A DNA stretch of 64,000 nt from Pseudoalteromonas viridis (GCF_017742995.1 NZ_CP072425.1:558001-622000); one strand, 5' to 3'. Counted from the stretch's first letter, positions 17,398-30,757 are shown. The notes: generated from the sequence alone by a model not told the origin. Translations and numbers: made by a program.

Positions 17398-18095
17398 AGT
17401 GACCTCGCTTTACTTTGTTGTGACATCAGAAAACTGGCCAGTGCGTAGTCTTCTGGTGTGGTAATTTTAATATTGTCTGAGCGGCCGCTGACTAACCGTA
17501 CGGGTTGCCCGGCCTGCTCGATGGCAGATGCCTCATCGGTCACCTGTAACTTGTTTTGCCGTGCCTGTTGTAATGCAGTGAGTAGTTGCTGATAAGGGAA
17601 GAACTGCGGTGTTAACGCTTGCCATAAGGTCTCTCTTGGCACTGTCTCTTCGCTGTGGCTGGTGCCGCGCTTAATGGTATCTTTGACTTTACTCGCCAGG
17701 ATGCCCCCTTCCTGATGTGTTAAGCATTGCTCAATCAGATTGGTGATATCGCTGACCTCTACCAACGGGCGCGCAGCATCATGGACCAGCACCCAATCAG
17801 GTGGTGTATTTTGCATGGCCAGTAAAGCGTTTAGTACGGAGTCGGCACGCTCCTTCCCGCCCGTCACCCGGGTAACAGCCAGCGCACTTAAATCAAGCGC
17901 TGCAAAATAGCCATCGGTTTCACTCACCGCGACATAGATTTTATCCAGCCTGGGCACATTCGCCAGTTTGCTGAGCGTATGCTCAAGCACGGTTTTATCG
18001 CCAATTTTCAGGTATTGCTTGGGGTGGTTCAGCCCCATTCTGGCCCCTACGCCGGCAGCAGGTACAACCGCTGCAATGGTTATGTTATTCATCAT
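17394..18095 (-). CDS. ispD: 2-C-methyl-D-erythritol 4-phosphate cytidylyltransferase
   Basis: The MEP-pathway enzyme adding CMP to MEP. The N-terminal nucleotide-binding motif is [31 protein letters not shown] and a C-terminal [11 protein letters not shown] are family marks. 233 aa. The start overlaps the end of ftsB by 11 nt; a second ATG directly follows the first. Confidence 0.96.
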   Translation of the reverse strand: MMNNITIAAVVPAAGVGARMGLNHPKQYLKIGDKTVLEHTLSKLANVPRLDKIYVAVSETDGYFAALDLSALAVTRVTGGKERADSVLNALLAMQNTPPDWVLVHDAARPLVEVSDITNLIEQCLTHQEGGILASKVKDTIKRGTSHSEETVPRETLWQALTPQFFPYQQLLTALQQARQNKLQVTDEASAIEQAGQPVRLVSGRSDNIKITTPEDYALASFLMSQQSKARSL

Positions 18096-18369
18096 GCTTC
18101 TTTGGTAATACGCGGATAAAGGTTTCGTTGGGTTTGATCATCCCCAGCTCATGGCGAGCGCGCTCTTCAACCCCTTCAAGGCCGAGCTTAAGATCTTCGA
18201 TATCTGCTTTTAGTAATTTATTTCGCTTTGCCAGGTCGGCATTGGCGGCCTGATGTTTATCGACCGCCGCTTTGATGCGTCTGAAATCTTCCAGGCCATT
18301 ATGCCCGAACCACAGATTGTATTGGGTGTATGCACACAGACATAGCAATGCAAGTTGGAAATATCGCAT
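18085..18369 (-). CDS. ftsB: Cell division protein FtsB
   Basis: A 94-aa bitopic inner-membrane protein of the FtsQLB divisome complex. A single N-terminal membrane segment (about residues 4-22, FQLALLCLCAYTQYNLWFG) is followed by a periplasmic coiled coil (about 30-70) and a conserved ERARHELGMIKPNET segment. Context (ftsB-ispD-ispF-truD) matches E. coli. Confidence 0.95.
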   Translation of the reverse strand: MRYFQLALLCLCAYTQYNLWFGHNGLEDFRRIKAAVDKHQAANADLAKRNKLLKADIEDLKLGLEGVEERARHELGMIKPNETFIRVLPKKHDE

Positions 18370-18422
18370 CAGGGCTACCTTAATTGCTTTACAGGATCAT
18401 GCATTGCCCCAGGCAATGTGCA

Positions 18423-19070
18423 CTACTTGCGTTGTTGTTTTTTCCTGACATTTGGCCAGTTTATACTGCTCGCCAGTAACATTTCACGTAATCCCAGCGT
18501 TCTGGGTGGCAACATTTTATGATATTGCCAGCGGTGACCACAACAGGCAGCCGTCATTAATGCTTTACTGGGTTTGAGTAAATAGCGTGTTGCTGGCAAT
18601 TGGGCATACTCATCATCACGGTGCGCTTTGCCTGAGTTATCAAACCAGCCAAACTGATTGCAATGCCAAAGGCCGTCACGGCTCTGGTCGAGCGTGTCTA
18701 AATACAGGCAGGTAATCCCGCCATCAACGACCAGCACCGGTACCACTAACCCAACCGTGGCCTGGTTGACGTAGTAAGCCTGAGTTTGCTCAGCTTGCCA
18801 CTGAGGGCATTTGCCTTGCTTGGCCAGCCAACAGCCATTGTGGCTATCAAGCTCAAGGGGCACCTCGCCAAGCACAATGTGCGTGGCGGCTCGCTCTACG
18901 TAATAAGGCAGGCTGTTTAAGCGCCTCTGCAATCGCGCCGGATCGGGCTCTGCCGATAAACCGGGTATTTCACGCGCGTAAAAGACATTCGCCAGCTCAG
19001 CATACGCCAGCCGGGTAGCCTCATCCTGCCATATCGTACTTTGTTGCTTAGTGTGACCTGGACCGTTCAA
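18423..19070 (-). CDS. Conserved hypothetical protein, 215 aa
   Basis: I do not recognise a family. The protein is soluble, with no signal peptide or membrane segment. It is rich in Trp, His and Cys, with CWLAKQGKC and AACCGHRWQYHK stretches that could bind metal. A basic C-terminus ends in NVRKKQQRK. It lies between ftsB and the DUF2947-like gene on the same strand with its own upstream spacing. Its composition is like the neighbouring core genes, so it is probably a genuine clade-specific gene. Confidence 0.6.
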   Translation of the reverse strand: MNGPGHTKQQSTIWQDEATRLAYAELANVFYAREIPGLSAEPDPARLQRRLNSLPYYVERAATHIVLGEVPLELDSHNGCWLAKQGKCPQWQAEQTQAYYVNQATVGLVVPVLVVDGGITCLYLDTLDQSRDGLWHCNQFGWFDNSGKAHRDDEYAQLPATRYLLKPSKALMTAACCGHRWQYHKMLPPRTLGLREMLLASSINWPNVRKKQQRK

Positions 19071-19163
19071 AATGCCTCCTTTACACAGAGGTTATATCAC
19101 GACCACACGGTTAAATATAGCGCACTAACATGAAAGCCATCGATATCAGGCGGACAAGCACAA

Positions 19164-19646
19164 TTACAGGTTTTTAGGTCGCTTGCCGAGTCTGGCTTCT
19201 CCGGATTCACTGAACATCACCGCCGTATCGCGCTTTTTGCCCAGCAGCAGGCTGCCATCTGCCAGAAACATAAAGTTCTGCCAGGTGCGCTTAAATACAT
19301 CAAACTGGGTTTCAATGATCAGCTCACGCGACATACAAAAGTACACTGTGGTGTTGTCTTCCCAGTTAAGGAAATCACAAATGGTGTCTGGCAGGGTGGC
19401 TTCACCCGCTTCCCATGGACCTTCCCAATCCAGGCTTTCATGCCAGTTTTCTTCTTTACCTGGCCAGTCATGGGGCGTAAAAAAGTCGGGGTGATCCTGC
19501 TCACGACTGACCATAGTGGTCCACAGCACCGCAGCGCGCTGCTCCGTCATCGGCTTGATCCGAGCCAGATCGGCCTCCTCAATGGGCAAGTCCTGATGAC
19601 GAAACACCCAGGCTTTCTTGAACGCATCGAGCGCAATATAATTCAT
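19164..19646 (-). CDS. DUF2947-like conserved protein
   Basis: A 160-aa acidic, Trp-rich soluble protein starting MNYIALDAFKKAWVFRHQDLPI with KPMTEQRAAVLW further in; this pattern fits the DUF2947 family of gammaproteobacteria. No catalytic motif is visible and no function is known. It is transcribed divergently from the DUF1653-like gene at 19701. Confidence 0.6.
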   Translation of the reverse strand: MNYIALDAFKKAWVFRHQDLPIEEADLARIKPMTEQRAAVLWTTMVSREQDHPDFFTPHDWPGKEENWHESLDWEGPWEAGEATLPDTICDFLNWEDNTTVYFCMSRELIIETQFDVFKRTWQNFMFLADGSLLLGKKRDTAVMFSESGEARLGKRPKNL

Positions 19647-19700
19647 GTCAGATACCTATTAATTAAAACCCCGACATTATACCCAATTGGAGCAACGACC

Positions 19701-19925
19701 GTGAGCAAAGAACTTAAACCCGGCATTTACCAGCATTACAAAGGTCCTAAATATCAGGTGCTGTTTGTCGCCACCCACAGTGAAACCGAAGAAGCTATGG
19801 TGGTATACCAGACCTTATATGGCAACTTTGATCATTGGGTGAGACCGCTCAGCATGTTCTGTGAAACGGTTGAAGTAGATGGCCAGCAGCGCCCACGTTT
19901 TGCATATCTGGGGGCCGCCGAATGA
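19701..19925 (+). CDS. DUF1653-family small protein (GTG start)
   Basis: A 74-aa protein with the family pattern PGIYQHYKGPKYQVL...TEEAMVVYQTLYG...WVRPLSMFCETV. The open frame is longer, but the conserved part begins at GTG 19701, preceded by GGAG at 19689-19692 with good spacing. Family proteins are small beta-rich domains of unknown function. It lies 75 nt upstream of the MoxR ATPase gene. Confidence 0.8.
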   Translation: MSKELKPGIYQHYKGPKYQVLFVATHSETEEAMVVYQTLYGNFDHWVRPLSMFCETVEVDGQQRPRFAYLGAAE

Positions 19926-20000
19926 CGCGTATTTGCACTGCCCGACTGCGCTGTGGCACACTGAGCCTCTATTACTCATCAGACCAGAGTTAAGAAGTTT

Positions 20001-20834
20001 ATGTTTAAAGGTACCGAGTCTTATATTGCCAGCACAGCGCTGCAACAGGCTGTGAATGCAGCCGTGATCCTGGAAAAGCCACTTTTGATCAAAGGGGAGC
20101 CTGGCACGGGTAAAACCCTGCTGGCCGAAGAGCTGGCCAAAAGCCTGGATACAGAGCTCATTCAGTGGCACATCAAATCGACTACCAAAGCGCAGCAAGG
20201 CCTGTATGAATACGATGCGGTATCGCGTCTGCGCGACAGCCAGCTGGGCGATGCCCGGGTGCACGATATTGGCAACTACATCATTAAGGGCAAGCTGTGG
20301 CAGGCCTTTACTCAGGCAAAACGCCCCGTCCTGCTGATCGACGAAATCGATAAGGCAGACATTGAATTCCCCAACGATCTGCTGCTTGAGTTAGACCGCA
20401 TGGAGTTTCACGTGTACGAAACCGGTGAGCAGGTTAAAGCGCAAGTTCGCCCTATTGTGATCATCACCTCCAACAACGAAAAAGAACTCCCCGATGCATT
20501 TCTACGTCGTTGCTTCTTCCACTATATCGACTTCCCGGACAAAGAAGAGATGCAGGCGATCATCGATGTGCATTTCCCGGCGATTAAGCCCCGCCTGGTA
20601 AAACAAGCGCTGGAAGTGTTTTTTGAATTACGCAGCGTGGCCGGGTTGAAGAAAAAGCCCAGCACCAGTGAGCTGCTGGACTGGCTTAAACTGCTACTTG
20701 CAGAAGACATTGACCCCGAAACACTGCAAGACCGCAGCCACAAAGGGGGATTAATGCCCATGTTTGGCGCGCTGCTGAAAAATGAGCAGGATGTGACCTT
20801 GCTTGAAAAGCTGGCTTTTTTAGGTAAGCGCTGA
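20001..20834 (+). CDS. MoxR-family AAA+ ATPase
   Basis: A 277-aa AAA+ ATPase with Walker A GEPGTGKT (about residues 33-40), Walker B VLLIDEIDKAD (about 110-120) and sensor 1 IVIITSNNEKELPDAFLRRC. MoxR ATPases act as chaperones with a partner carrying a VWA domain, often activating metalloenzymes or protein complexes. The partner here is the gene starting 2 nt after its stop. The target of the pair is not evident from context. Confidence 0.92.
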   Translation: MFKGTESYIASTALQQAVNAAVILEKPLLIKGEPGTGKTLLAEELAKSLDTELIQWHIKSTTKAQQGLYEYDAVSRLRDSQLGDARVHDIGNYIIKGKLWQAFTQAKRPVLLIDEIDKADIEFPNDLLLELDRMEFHVYETGEQVKAQVRPIVIITSNNEKELPDAFLRRCFFHYIDFPDKEEMQAIIDVHFPAIKPRLVKQALEVFFELRSVAGLKKKPSTSELLDWLKLLLAEDIDPETLQDRSHKGGLMPMFGALLKNEQDVTLLEKLAFLGKR

Positions 20835-20836
20835 TC

Positions 20837-22021
20837 ATGTTGATCGACTTTTTATTCACGCTCAGGCGCTACGGGGTCAAAGCCAGCCTGCGGGAGCTGC
20901 TGGACTGTCTGAATGCGCTCGATAAAGGCGTGTGTTTTGCCGACATCGACGGGTTTTATCATCTGGCCAAAACCATCTTTGTCAAAGATGAAACCCAGTT
21001 CGATAAGTTTGACCGCGCCTTTGCTGATTACTTTGAAGGGGTGGAATCTCTGGATCTGTTCAGCCAGTTGCAGCAAAACGCCCTGCCACAGGACTGGTTG
21101 CGCAAAGAATTTGAAAAGCACCTGAGTGAAGAAGAAAAAGCTAAGCTTAAAGCGCTCGGTGGACTCGATAAGTTACTGGACACTTTAAAGCAACGGCTCG
21201 CCGAGCAGCAAAAACGCCATGCCGGTGGCAACAAATGGGTAGGCACCGGTGGTACCTCACCTTTTGGAGCATACGGTTATAACCCGGAAGGTGTGCGGAT
21301 TGGCCAGGACGGCAGTCGTCACCGCCGTGCGGTCAAAGTGTGGGATAAACGCCAATACCGTAACCTGGATGCCGACAGCGACATCAGTAACCGTACCATC
21401 AAGCTGGCACTTAAGCAGCTGCGTAAATTTGCCCGTAGTGGCGCCAGCGATCAACTCGATCTGAACGAAACCATCCGCGCTACGGCTAAGCAAGGCGGTA
21501 TGCTGGATGTGAAAATGGCCCCTGAACGGCACAATGCCGTGAACGTTATCATGTTGTTTGATATCGGCGGATCTATGGATGATCATATTCAGATCTGTGA
21601 ACAACTGTTCAGCGCCGCACACAGCGAGTTTAAACACCTGGAGTTTTTCTACTTTCATAACTGTGTGTACGAGCATGTCTGGCAGGATAACGACAGACTG
21701 GATAACACCTTGCTTGATACCCATCAGCTGATCAACCGCTTTGGCCGGGATTATCGACTGATCTTTGTCGGCGATGCCACCATGGGCCCCTATGAAATAG
21801 CCTACCCCGGCGGCAGCGTTGAACACTGGAATCAGGAAGCCGGTTCAGTGTGGTTGCAAAGACTCACTCAGCATTTTGATAAAGTCGCCTGGCTCAACCC
21901 CCAGCCAAAAACACACTGGCCCTACTACCAGTCGATTGGTCTGATCGATGAGCTGATGGCAGGTCGCATGTTTCCGTTAACTTTAGATGGGCTTAGCGAA
22001 GCAATTAAAGAGCTCAGTTAA
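20837..22021 (+). CDS. VWA domain protein (CoxE-like), MoxR partner
   Basis: A 394-aa protein. An N-terminal helical part (1-130) and a Gly-rich linker (GTGGTSPFGAYGYNPEG) precede a C-terminal von Willebrand A domain (about 215-390). A variant MIDAS loop, FDIGGSM, replaces DxSxS. LIFVGDATMGPYEI matches the C-terminal metal site of this family. Co-transcribed with the MoxR ATPase; in such pairs the VWA protein recruits the substrate. Confidence 0.87.
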   Translation: MLIDFLFTLRRYGVKASLRELLDCLNALDKGVCFADIDGFYHLAKTIFVKDETQFDKFDRAFADYFEGVESLDLFSQLQQNALPQDWLRKEFEKHLSEEEKAKLKALGGLDKLLDTLKQRLAEQQKRHAGGNKWVGTGGTSPFGAYGYNPEGVRIGQDGSRHRRAVKVWDKRQYRNLDADSDISNRTIKLALKQLRKFARSGASDQLDLNETIRATAKQGGMLDVKMAPERHNAVNVIMLFDIGGSMDDHIQICEQLFSAAHSEFKHLEFFYFHNCVYEHVWQDNDRLDNTLLDTHQLINRFGRDYRLIFVGDATMGPYEIAYPGGSVEHWNQEAGSVWLQRLTQHFDKVAWLNPQPKTHWPYYQSIGLIDELMAGRMFPLTLDGLSEAIKELS

Positions 22022-22208
22022 TGAAATTACAAAGTGCAAAGTACAATGACAGCGAGCAACGCGAGTACATTTACTTTACGCAGGGGCGATGAGAAACCGA
22101 AGCAACGCTTCGCAGTTCGAAGAGGTGAGCGCAGGGATGCGCGATGGGACCCAGCTTCATGGATGAATAGACAACACAGCTCTGTCTACAACGGCTTTAT
22201 ATGACAAT

Positions 22209-22246
22209 AAACGCAAAAAAGCCTAACTCGTTCGATTCGAGCTTTT
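22209..22246 (-). terminator. Degenerate third copy of the rrn terminator
   Basis: AAACGCAAAAAAGCC at the left edge is shared with the two better copies at 22450 and 22752, but the stem (ACTCG...CGAGC) carries mismatches. Probably weak. Confidence 0.45.
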
Positions 22247-22316
22247 ATTGTTTGGATCCTAGTATTGATTGTCGGATTTCAGTGCAACTCATACTAACGG
22301 TGTGGCCTTTTAGAAG

Positions 22317-22337
22317 ATCCCGCATCAAGTGCGGGAT
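22317..22337. repeat. REP-like palindrome
   Basis: ATCCCGCA-TCAAG-TGCGGGAT followed by GACG. It has the same plan as the palindromes in the 11.7 and 12.1 kb repeats. Confidence 0.7.
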
Positions 22338-22449
22338 GACGATAGTGCGGACTGTAAGAGTCGAGATATAAGCGACTTGTCCAATCGGTTGGGCTGGCTA
22401 TCCTGGAGAAATATCAGCGTCGTCAACTGAATAACTGTGATTACTCCAA

Positions 22450-22485
22450 ACGCAAAAAAGCCCGACTCTTTCGAATCGGGCTTTG
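22450..22485 (-). terminator. Second copy of the rrn terminator
   Basis: Stem AAAGCCCGA / TCGGGCTTT with loop CTCTTTCGAA, identical to the copy at 22752 over the hairpin. On the minus strand it ends in a T6 run. Confidence 0.8.
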
Positions 22486-22550
22486 ATGTACAAGGAGGTA
22501 CGAATGTCGATGATATTCATGGATGAATGTCTTTCGTCGACCTTTAATTA

Positions 22551-22582
22551 GGAGCTTGGCAATGTCCTACTTTCACATGGAC
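22551..22582 (-). pseudogene. Fragment of 5S rRNA (3' end)
   Basis: About 31 bases (AGGAGCTTGGCAATGTCCTA and onward to CACATGG) are identical to the 3' end of the intact 5S gene at 22799. It then breaks into the unrelated repeat. A terminator copy precedes it on the same side as in the intact operon end. Confidence 0.85.
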
Positions 22583-22751
22583 GAAATGAGACCGAAGCAC
22601 CGCTTCGCAGCTCATTGAGATGAGCGCAAGGACGCGCGATGGGACCCAGCTTCATGGATGAATTAGGTGCAAAGTACAATGACAGCGAGCAACGCGAGTG
22701 CATTTCTTTGCGCAAGGTGAAATGAGCTGGTTTAGCTGTTGCTGAGGGACC

Positions 22752-22790
22752 TAAACGCAAAAAAGCCCGACTCTTTCGAATCGGGCTTTC
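22752..22790 (-). terminator. Rho-independent terminator of the rRNA operon
   Basis: Stem AAAGCCCGA / TCGGGCTTT, 10-nt loop, T6 run on the minus strand, just 3' of the 5S gene. Confidence 0.92.
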
Positions 22791-22798
22791 TTTTATTA

Positions 22799-22918
22799 GG
22801 AGCTTGGCAATGTCCTACTTTCACATGGGAAACCCCACACTATCATCGGCGCTATTTCGTTTCACTACTGAGTTCGGCATGGAGTCAGGTGGTTCCAAAA
22901 CGCTATGGTTACCAAGCA
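22799..22918 (-). rRNA. rrf: 5S ribosomal RNA
   Basis: The reverse complement reads TGCTTGGTAACCATAGCG at the 5' end, continues with CCTGACTCCATGCCGAACTC, and ends with GTAGGACATTGCCAAGC, the bacterial 5S pattern. About 118-120 nt. It is the last gene of the operon; the terminator follows. Confidence 0.95.
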
Positions 22919-23032
22919 TAAACTGTTGTGCAAGATGTTTATCAACATCTCACTAAAATCTGGAAAAGCGTATTAAATTCTTCGTCTACTTTAATTCTTA
23001 ACTTCTAACAAACAAAACCACTTTGGCGTTGT

Positions 23033-25916
<2,884 letters not shown>

Positions 25917-26185
25917 ATACAACCCAAAATAGTTTTGAATTGTACTGCTAAAGACAGTTTTAACTTCGCCAGAAGTTAAGTAATACTAAAGTAGACGCTA
26001 ATAAATTCTTGCGAATTTATCGGCATTTTTCTTTCGAAAACTCTATAGAACAACAATTTTCATTGTCATTCCGAGAATTTAATATCAGCTTTCCAAATTT
26101 TTAAAGAGCAATATCACTCAGTAAGCAAGCTTACCAAGCAACAATCATCTGTGTGGACACTTCGAACAAATTAGTTCTAAGTCGA
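25917..26185 (-). other. 16S-23S spacer without tRNA genes; boxA and processing stem
   Basis: The 269-nt spacer contains no cloverleaf on either strand. It has a boxA antitermination element, TGCTCTTTAA (26101-26110, minus strand). CAATCATCTGTGTGG (26142-26156) pairs perfectly over 15 bp with 27883-27897 in the 16S leader, forming the RNase III processing stem of 16S. Confidence 0.85.
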
Positions 26186-27718
<1,533 letters not shown>

Positions 27719-28122
27719 AAAGTTTTTTGAATCCGAAGATTCGTGCTCAATGAATTCTGATTTTGATACCTTTCGGTATCGAATTGACTGTTATAGTCAC
27801 TCAGTTCAGTTGAGACTCTAAATTTTTGTGCGTCATCCAGTAAAACTGAAATTCGCTGTTAGAACTCAATCTGTACGAGTGCCCACACAGATGATTGCTT
27901 CATATTTTTAAAGAACATAATCCGGTTACCCGGTGTAACTAACCTTGGTTAGTTACCGCAGCCTTGCTGCGAAGTGGAGCGCCATATTAACCGCTTCACT
28001 TTTAAAGTCAACTAGAAAATTTAATTTTCTTAATTAAGCTTTCCGTTTGGCTTTCCCTTCACTTGGCTCGTTGCTTTTCAGCGTTCTACTTCGTAGCGAG
28101 CGCCCCGTGTCGGTGGATGCGC
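27719..28122 (-). other. rRNA leader with boxA and 16S processing stem
   Basis: The leader between the promoter and 16S has no ORF. BoxA TGTTCTTTAA lies at 27908-27917 (minus strand). CCACACAGATGATTG at 27883-27897 is the 5' half of the 16S processing stem. These recruit the Nus antitermination complex and RNase III respectively, as in other gammaproteobacteria. Confidence 0.75.
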
Positions 28123-28150
28123 ATTATAGGGAAATCGAAACCAAGCGCAA
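28123..28150 (-). promoter_or_regulatory. rRNA operon promoter (P1-like)
   Basis: On the minus strand: -35 TTGCGC (28145-28150), 16-bp spacer, -10 TATAAT (28123-28128), then a GC-rich discriminator GCGCATCC, the mark of stringently controlled rRNA promoters. An A/T-rich stretch (TTTTTATCACTTTTCTTCAA) just upstream could act as an UP element. From 28151 to 28265 nothing else is seen. Confidence 0.8.
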
Positions 28151-28265
28151 CCCCTTTTTTGAAGAAAAGTGATAAAAACGGTGCGTTCGGACATTAATTG
28201 TACGAAACAGGTGTTTTTTGACATAAAACGCCGCTAAACAGGCCTGATTTCAGGTCCATAAAACG

Positions 28266-28300
28266 CAAAAAGGCCAGTCAGAGCGTTTCGACTGGCCTTT
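28266..28300 (-). terminator. Terminator of the porin gene
   Basis: An 11-bp perfect stem, AAAGGCCAGTC / GACTGGCCTTT, with a 10-nt loop and a T-run on the minus strand, about 30 nt past the porin stop. Confidence 0.9.
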
Positions 28301-28329
28301 ATCAATCTGGTTTTAGGTCGTTTATAGAC

Positions 28330-29259
28330 TTAGAACTTGTATTCGATACCTGCACCCAGATAGTCTTCTTCTACACCATTGTCTTCATCAACACTTGAGT
28401 AGAAGGCGTAAAGCTTTGCAGCTTTGCTCAGCTTGTGGTCGATACCCACAGAAATACCATCAACCTTATCGCCTTTATCAAAATCGATAACCTGATATTG
28501 CAGTTTCAGGGTATTTGCGCCAAAACCGTATGCCGCGTTTACCATGTAACCGTCTGCCTCATCAGAGCCATCCACTTTCTCTTGCATCTGGTACATTGCG
28601 CCCAGTTTAAAGTCTGCTACTTTACCCTGTACTGAGAAACGTACTGCATCATAGCCTTTTACTTCGCTGTCAGTCGCAACCGCAGCATAGAAGTTAGTGC
28701 TCTTCAATTTTGCATCGCCATAAGTAAGCGCTGCTGAATAACCGTTTTCGCCATCTGTGCTGTCTTCAGCGATAAAAGTACCTAGTACTTTAAACCCGTT
28801 GAAGCTGGCTGACTTGTAAGAGATAGAATCGCCAAGACGGTTTTCACCTTTAAACAGGTTCTTGATATCCGCTTCCAGGTCATTAAACAAGTCCAGTTTA
28901 CCTTGTGACTGTTTGAAAGCCGTATCGTTACGGCCAATCACGACCTCACCAAAACCGCCTTTCAGACCTACATACTGGTTACGTGCCGTAATGTTGTCAT
29001 CATCGCCTTTAGAGTCGGCATCAGATACATCAACCTGGAACTCTAATGTGTAGATAACTTCAAGACCAGAATCTAGCTTCTCTGATCCTTTTAAACCAAA
29101 GCGTGATGCGTTGCTTTTCACCTCAGTGAAAGAGCCTTCACCTTCGTCTGAACTCTGTACAGACAAATTCGCTTTACCATATACATCAACATCAGCGTAA
29201 GCGCTTGCAGATAAAGCACCGAAAAGAGAAACAAATAATGCTGATTTAGATAATTTCAT
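28330..29259 (-). CDS. Gram-negative outer-membrane porin
   Basis: A 309-aa porin of the Porin_4/OmpC-like general porin family. A signal peptide MKLSKSALFVSLFGALSASA is followed by mature DVDVYGKANLSVQ, and the chain ends in KF after LGAGIEYKF, the C-terminal Phe for BAM recognition. Alternating beta strands, Asp-rich loops and YVGLKGGFGEVVIGRND (strand-L3 region) fit a trimeric 16-strand channel. I start at 29259 rather than the upstream ATG at 29343, because the signal peptide begins there after AGGAAA. Monocistronic with its own terminator. Confidence 0.92.
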   Translation of the reverse strand: MKLSKSALFVSLFGALSASAYADVDVYGKANLSVQSSDEGEGSFTEVKSNASRFGLKGSEKLDSGLEVIYTLEFQVDVSDADSKGDDDNITARNQYVGLKGGFGEVVIGRNDTAFKQSQGKLDLFNDLEADIKNLFKGENRLGDSISYKSASFNGFKVLGTFIAEDSTDGENGYSAALTYGDAKLKSTNFYAAVATDSEVKGYDAVRFSVQGKVADFKLGAMYQMQEKVDGSDEADGYMVNAAYGFGANTLKLQYQVIDFDKGDKVDGISVGIDHKLSKAAKLYAFYSSVDEDNGVEEDYLGAGIEYKF

Positions 29260-29401
29260 GTGTATTTCCTCAAGTATCACAACACGTAATTTTTTAGACA
29301 GGCGCAGTCTGCCAGCGATAAGTGACAGAAATATTACACACAAAATAAAACTGACATTAAATTGTCAGCTGACCATCATAAATAATTCAATAATCTGTAA
29401 C

Positions 29402-30250
29402 CTAATCAGGTAAAGACGCCAACAGGCTGGCAATCGTTTCTATTTGCTCCAGTTGATCATTGTCCTTGTGATAAGCAACATAAATCTCCCGCGCATTCTG
29501 CTCTACCGATTCAATATGGAATAGCTGTTTCTTCTCTATTGATTCAACCGCCAGCGCACGGGGGATAAATGCTGAGCCCCCACACTGCATGATAAGGTCC
29601 AACGCAATACGACCGGTACTGGTTCTGAAATAAGGCGGTGTGCTACCAGTAAACTGTTTCGCATGCCACAATGAAAAGGCCGTTCCCCAGTCTACGTAAA
29701 CATATTGCTTATCAAAAAAGTCTTCGTTTGTCGTTTGCGCCATTGTACTGACCGGGATGATAGCCAGGTGCTTAATTTGTTTCACCACCAGCTCATCTAC
29801 CTTGGGCGGATCAAACAATACGGCAATATCGAGCGTGCGCTCCAGCAACAGGCGCGTACTTTCTTGCTGGGCTTTGACCTCGGCCACCAGCGATACCCCA
29901 GGCATGGCCGCCACGATATGGTTAATCCCAAACTGTAAAAACGCGTCCCAAATGTTCGGGGTACCCGCCAGGGACAGCTGTTTGTGCATGTTATTAGCCA
30001 GTGCCACATCGACTTTGGCCCGCTGCATCCCGGTTAAGATCATATTGGCATGGGGTAACAAACGTTCACCCGGCGCAGTCAGCTGAATATTGTTGCGCTG
30101 ACGGATAAACAAATTCACGCCAAGACTTTGTTCTAACTGGCGTATTCGGAAGCTCACAGCGGATTGAGTAATGTATAAATTCTCGGCTGCACGACCAAAG
30201 TGACGGGTCTTTACTACTTCGACAAATGTTTTTAATAGATCTAGGTCCAC
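29402..30250 (-). CDS. hdfR: LysR-family regulator HdfR
   Basis: A 282-aa LysR-type regulator. The N-terminal winged HTH (MDLDLLKTFVEVVKTRHFGRA, then LYITQSAVSFRIRQLE) is nearly the same as in E. coli HdfR, including LFIRQRNNIQLT. The C-terminal ligand-binding domain is present. It is divergent from maoP at 30337, as hdfR is from yifE/maoP in E. coli; this context makes the assignment strong. HdfR represses flhDC in E. coli, which need not hold here. Confidence 0.87.
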   Translation of the reverse strand: MDLDLLKTFVEVVKTRHFGRAAENLYITQSAVSFRIRQLEQSLGVNLFIRQRNNIQLTAPGERLLPHANMILTGMQRAKVDVALANNMHKQLSLAGTPNIWDAFLQFGINHIVAAMPGVSLVAEVKAQQESTRLLLERTLDIAVLFDPPKVDELVVKQIKHLAIIPVSTMAQTTNEDFFDKQYVYVDWGTAFSLWHAKQFTGSTPPYFRTSTGRIALDLIMQCGGSAFIPRALAVESIEKKQLFHIESVEQNAREIYVAYHKDNDQLEQIETIASLLASLPD

Positions 30251-30336
30251 ATAGCCCCCTTACGATAAAAAAAACTCGTTTAATTATTTCCACACTATGG
30301 TCCATACTCCTGCCAAACAATGCTGAGGATTTCACC

Positions 30337-30714
30337 ATGAGTCAAAATTTAGCGACCCTGAAAGAAGCTTTTGCTACAACAAAACATTTCTATGATGATA
30401 TTAACTTTCCCCGGGGGTTTTCACGAAGCGGACACTTTACCCTGCAAGAGTCTGATATTCTGGAAAACCATGGTGCGTTACTTAAGAGCTTATACACTAA
30501 AGCCTGTGATCCGCAAAATGAATTTCAGCAACACTTTGTGGAGGTAATGGGGGGATTAGGAAGCCCGGAAAATGCCATGGAAAAGACCTGGGCCAAATAC
30601 CTTAAACTGACAACCTGCAAAACCAAGTTTCATACTTTGTTTGGCCGCTCTAAGGTCAATGCAAATAAAGAAGAAGTCGAAGCGGTAGCCACAGAGGCAG
30701 ACGACGATCTGTAA
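30337..30714 (+). CDS. maoP: MaoP (YifE), macrodomain Ori organisation protein
   Basis: A 125-aa protein with the MaoP pattern: YDDINFPRGFSRSGHFTLQE, an internal block ending in WAKYLKLT, and FHTLFG near the C-terminus. In E. coli MaoP acts with the maoS site to organise the Ori macrodomain. I start at 30337 (MSQNLATL), with GAGGA upstream; the open frame begins earlier but lacks homology. Divergent to hdfR and followed by a strong terminator. Confidence 0.88.
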   Translation: MSQNLATLKEAFATTKHFYDDINFPRGFSRSGHFTLQESDILENHGALLKSLYTKACDPQNEFQQHFVEVMGGLGSPENAMEKTWAKYLKLTTCKTKFHTLFGRSKVNANKEEVEAVATEADDDL

Positions 30715-30724
30715 AACATCACCA

Positions 30725-30757
30725 GGAGCACAGGCAATGCCTGTGCTCCCGTTTTTA
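30725..30757 (+). terminator. Terminator of maoP
   Basis: An 11-bp perfect stem, GGAGCACAGGC / GCCTGTGCTCC, with a 3-nt loop, followed by CGTTTTTA; 10 nt after the maoP stop. Confidence 0.9.

Larger units (their letters stand above)
22022..22798. repeat. Scrambled non-coding array downstream of the rRNA operon
   Basis: No gene is seen in these roughly 780 bases. They contain two copies of a roughly 110-nt element (parts at 22033-22168 and, permuted, 22580-22726; shared pieces include GCAAAGTACAATGACAGCGA and GATGGGACCCAGCTTCATGG). There are also three copies of the rRNA-operon terminator, one REP-like palindrome and one 5S rRNA fragment, listed separately. The array looks like repeated unequal exchange between rRNA operon ends. 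The minus-strand open frame near 22548-22760 is not a gene. Confidence 0.75.

Noticed and set aside
19440..19700. N-terminal extension of the DUF1653-like ORF
   Set aside because: It runs antisense to the DUF2947-like gene; conservation and the ribosome binding site start at GTG 19701.
28215..28240. TTGACA at about 28217 as a rightward promoter
   Set aside because: No -10 at proper spacing and it would point into the 3' end of the porin gene.
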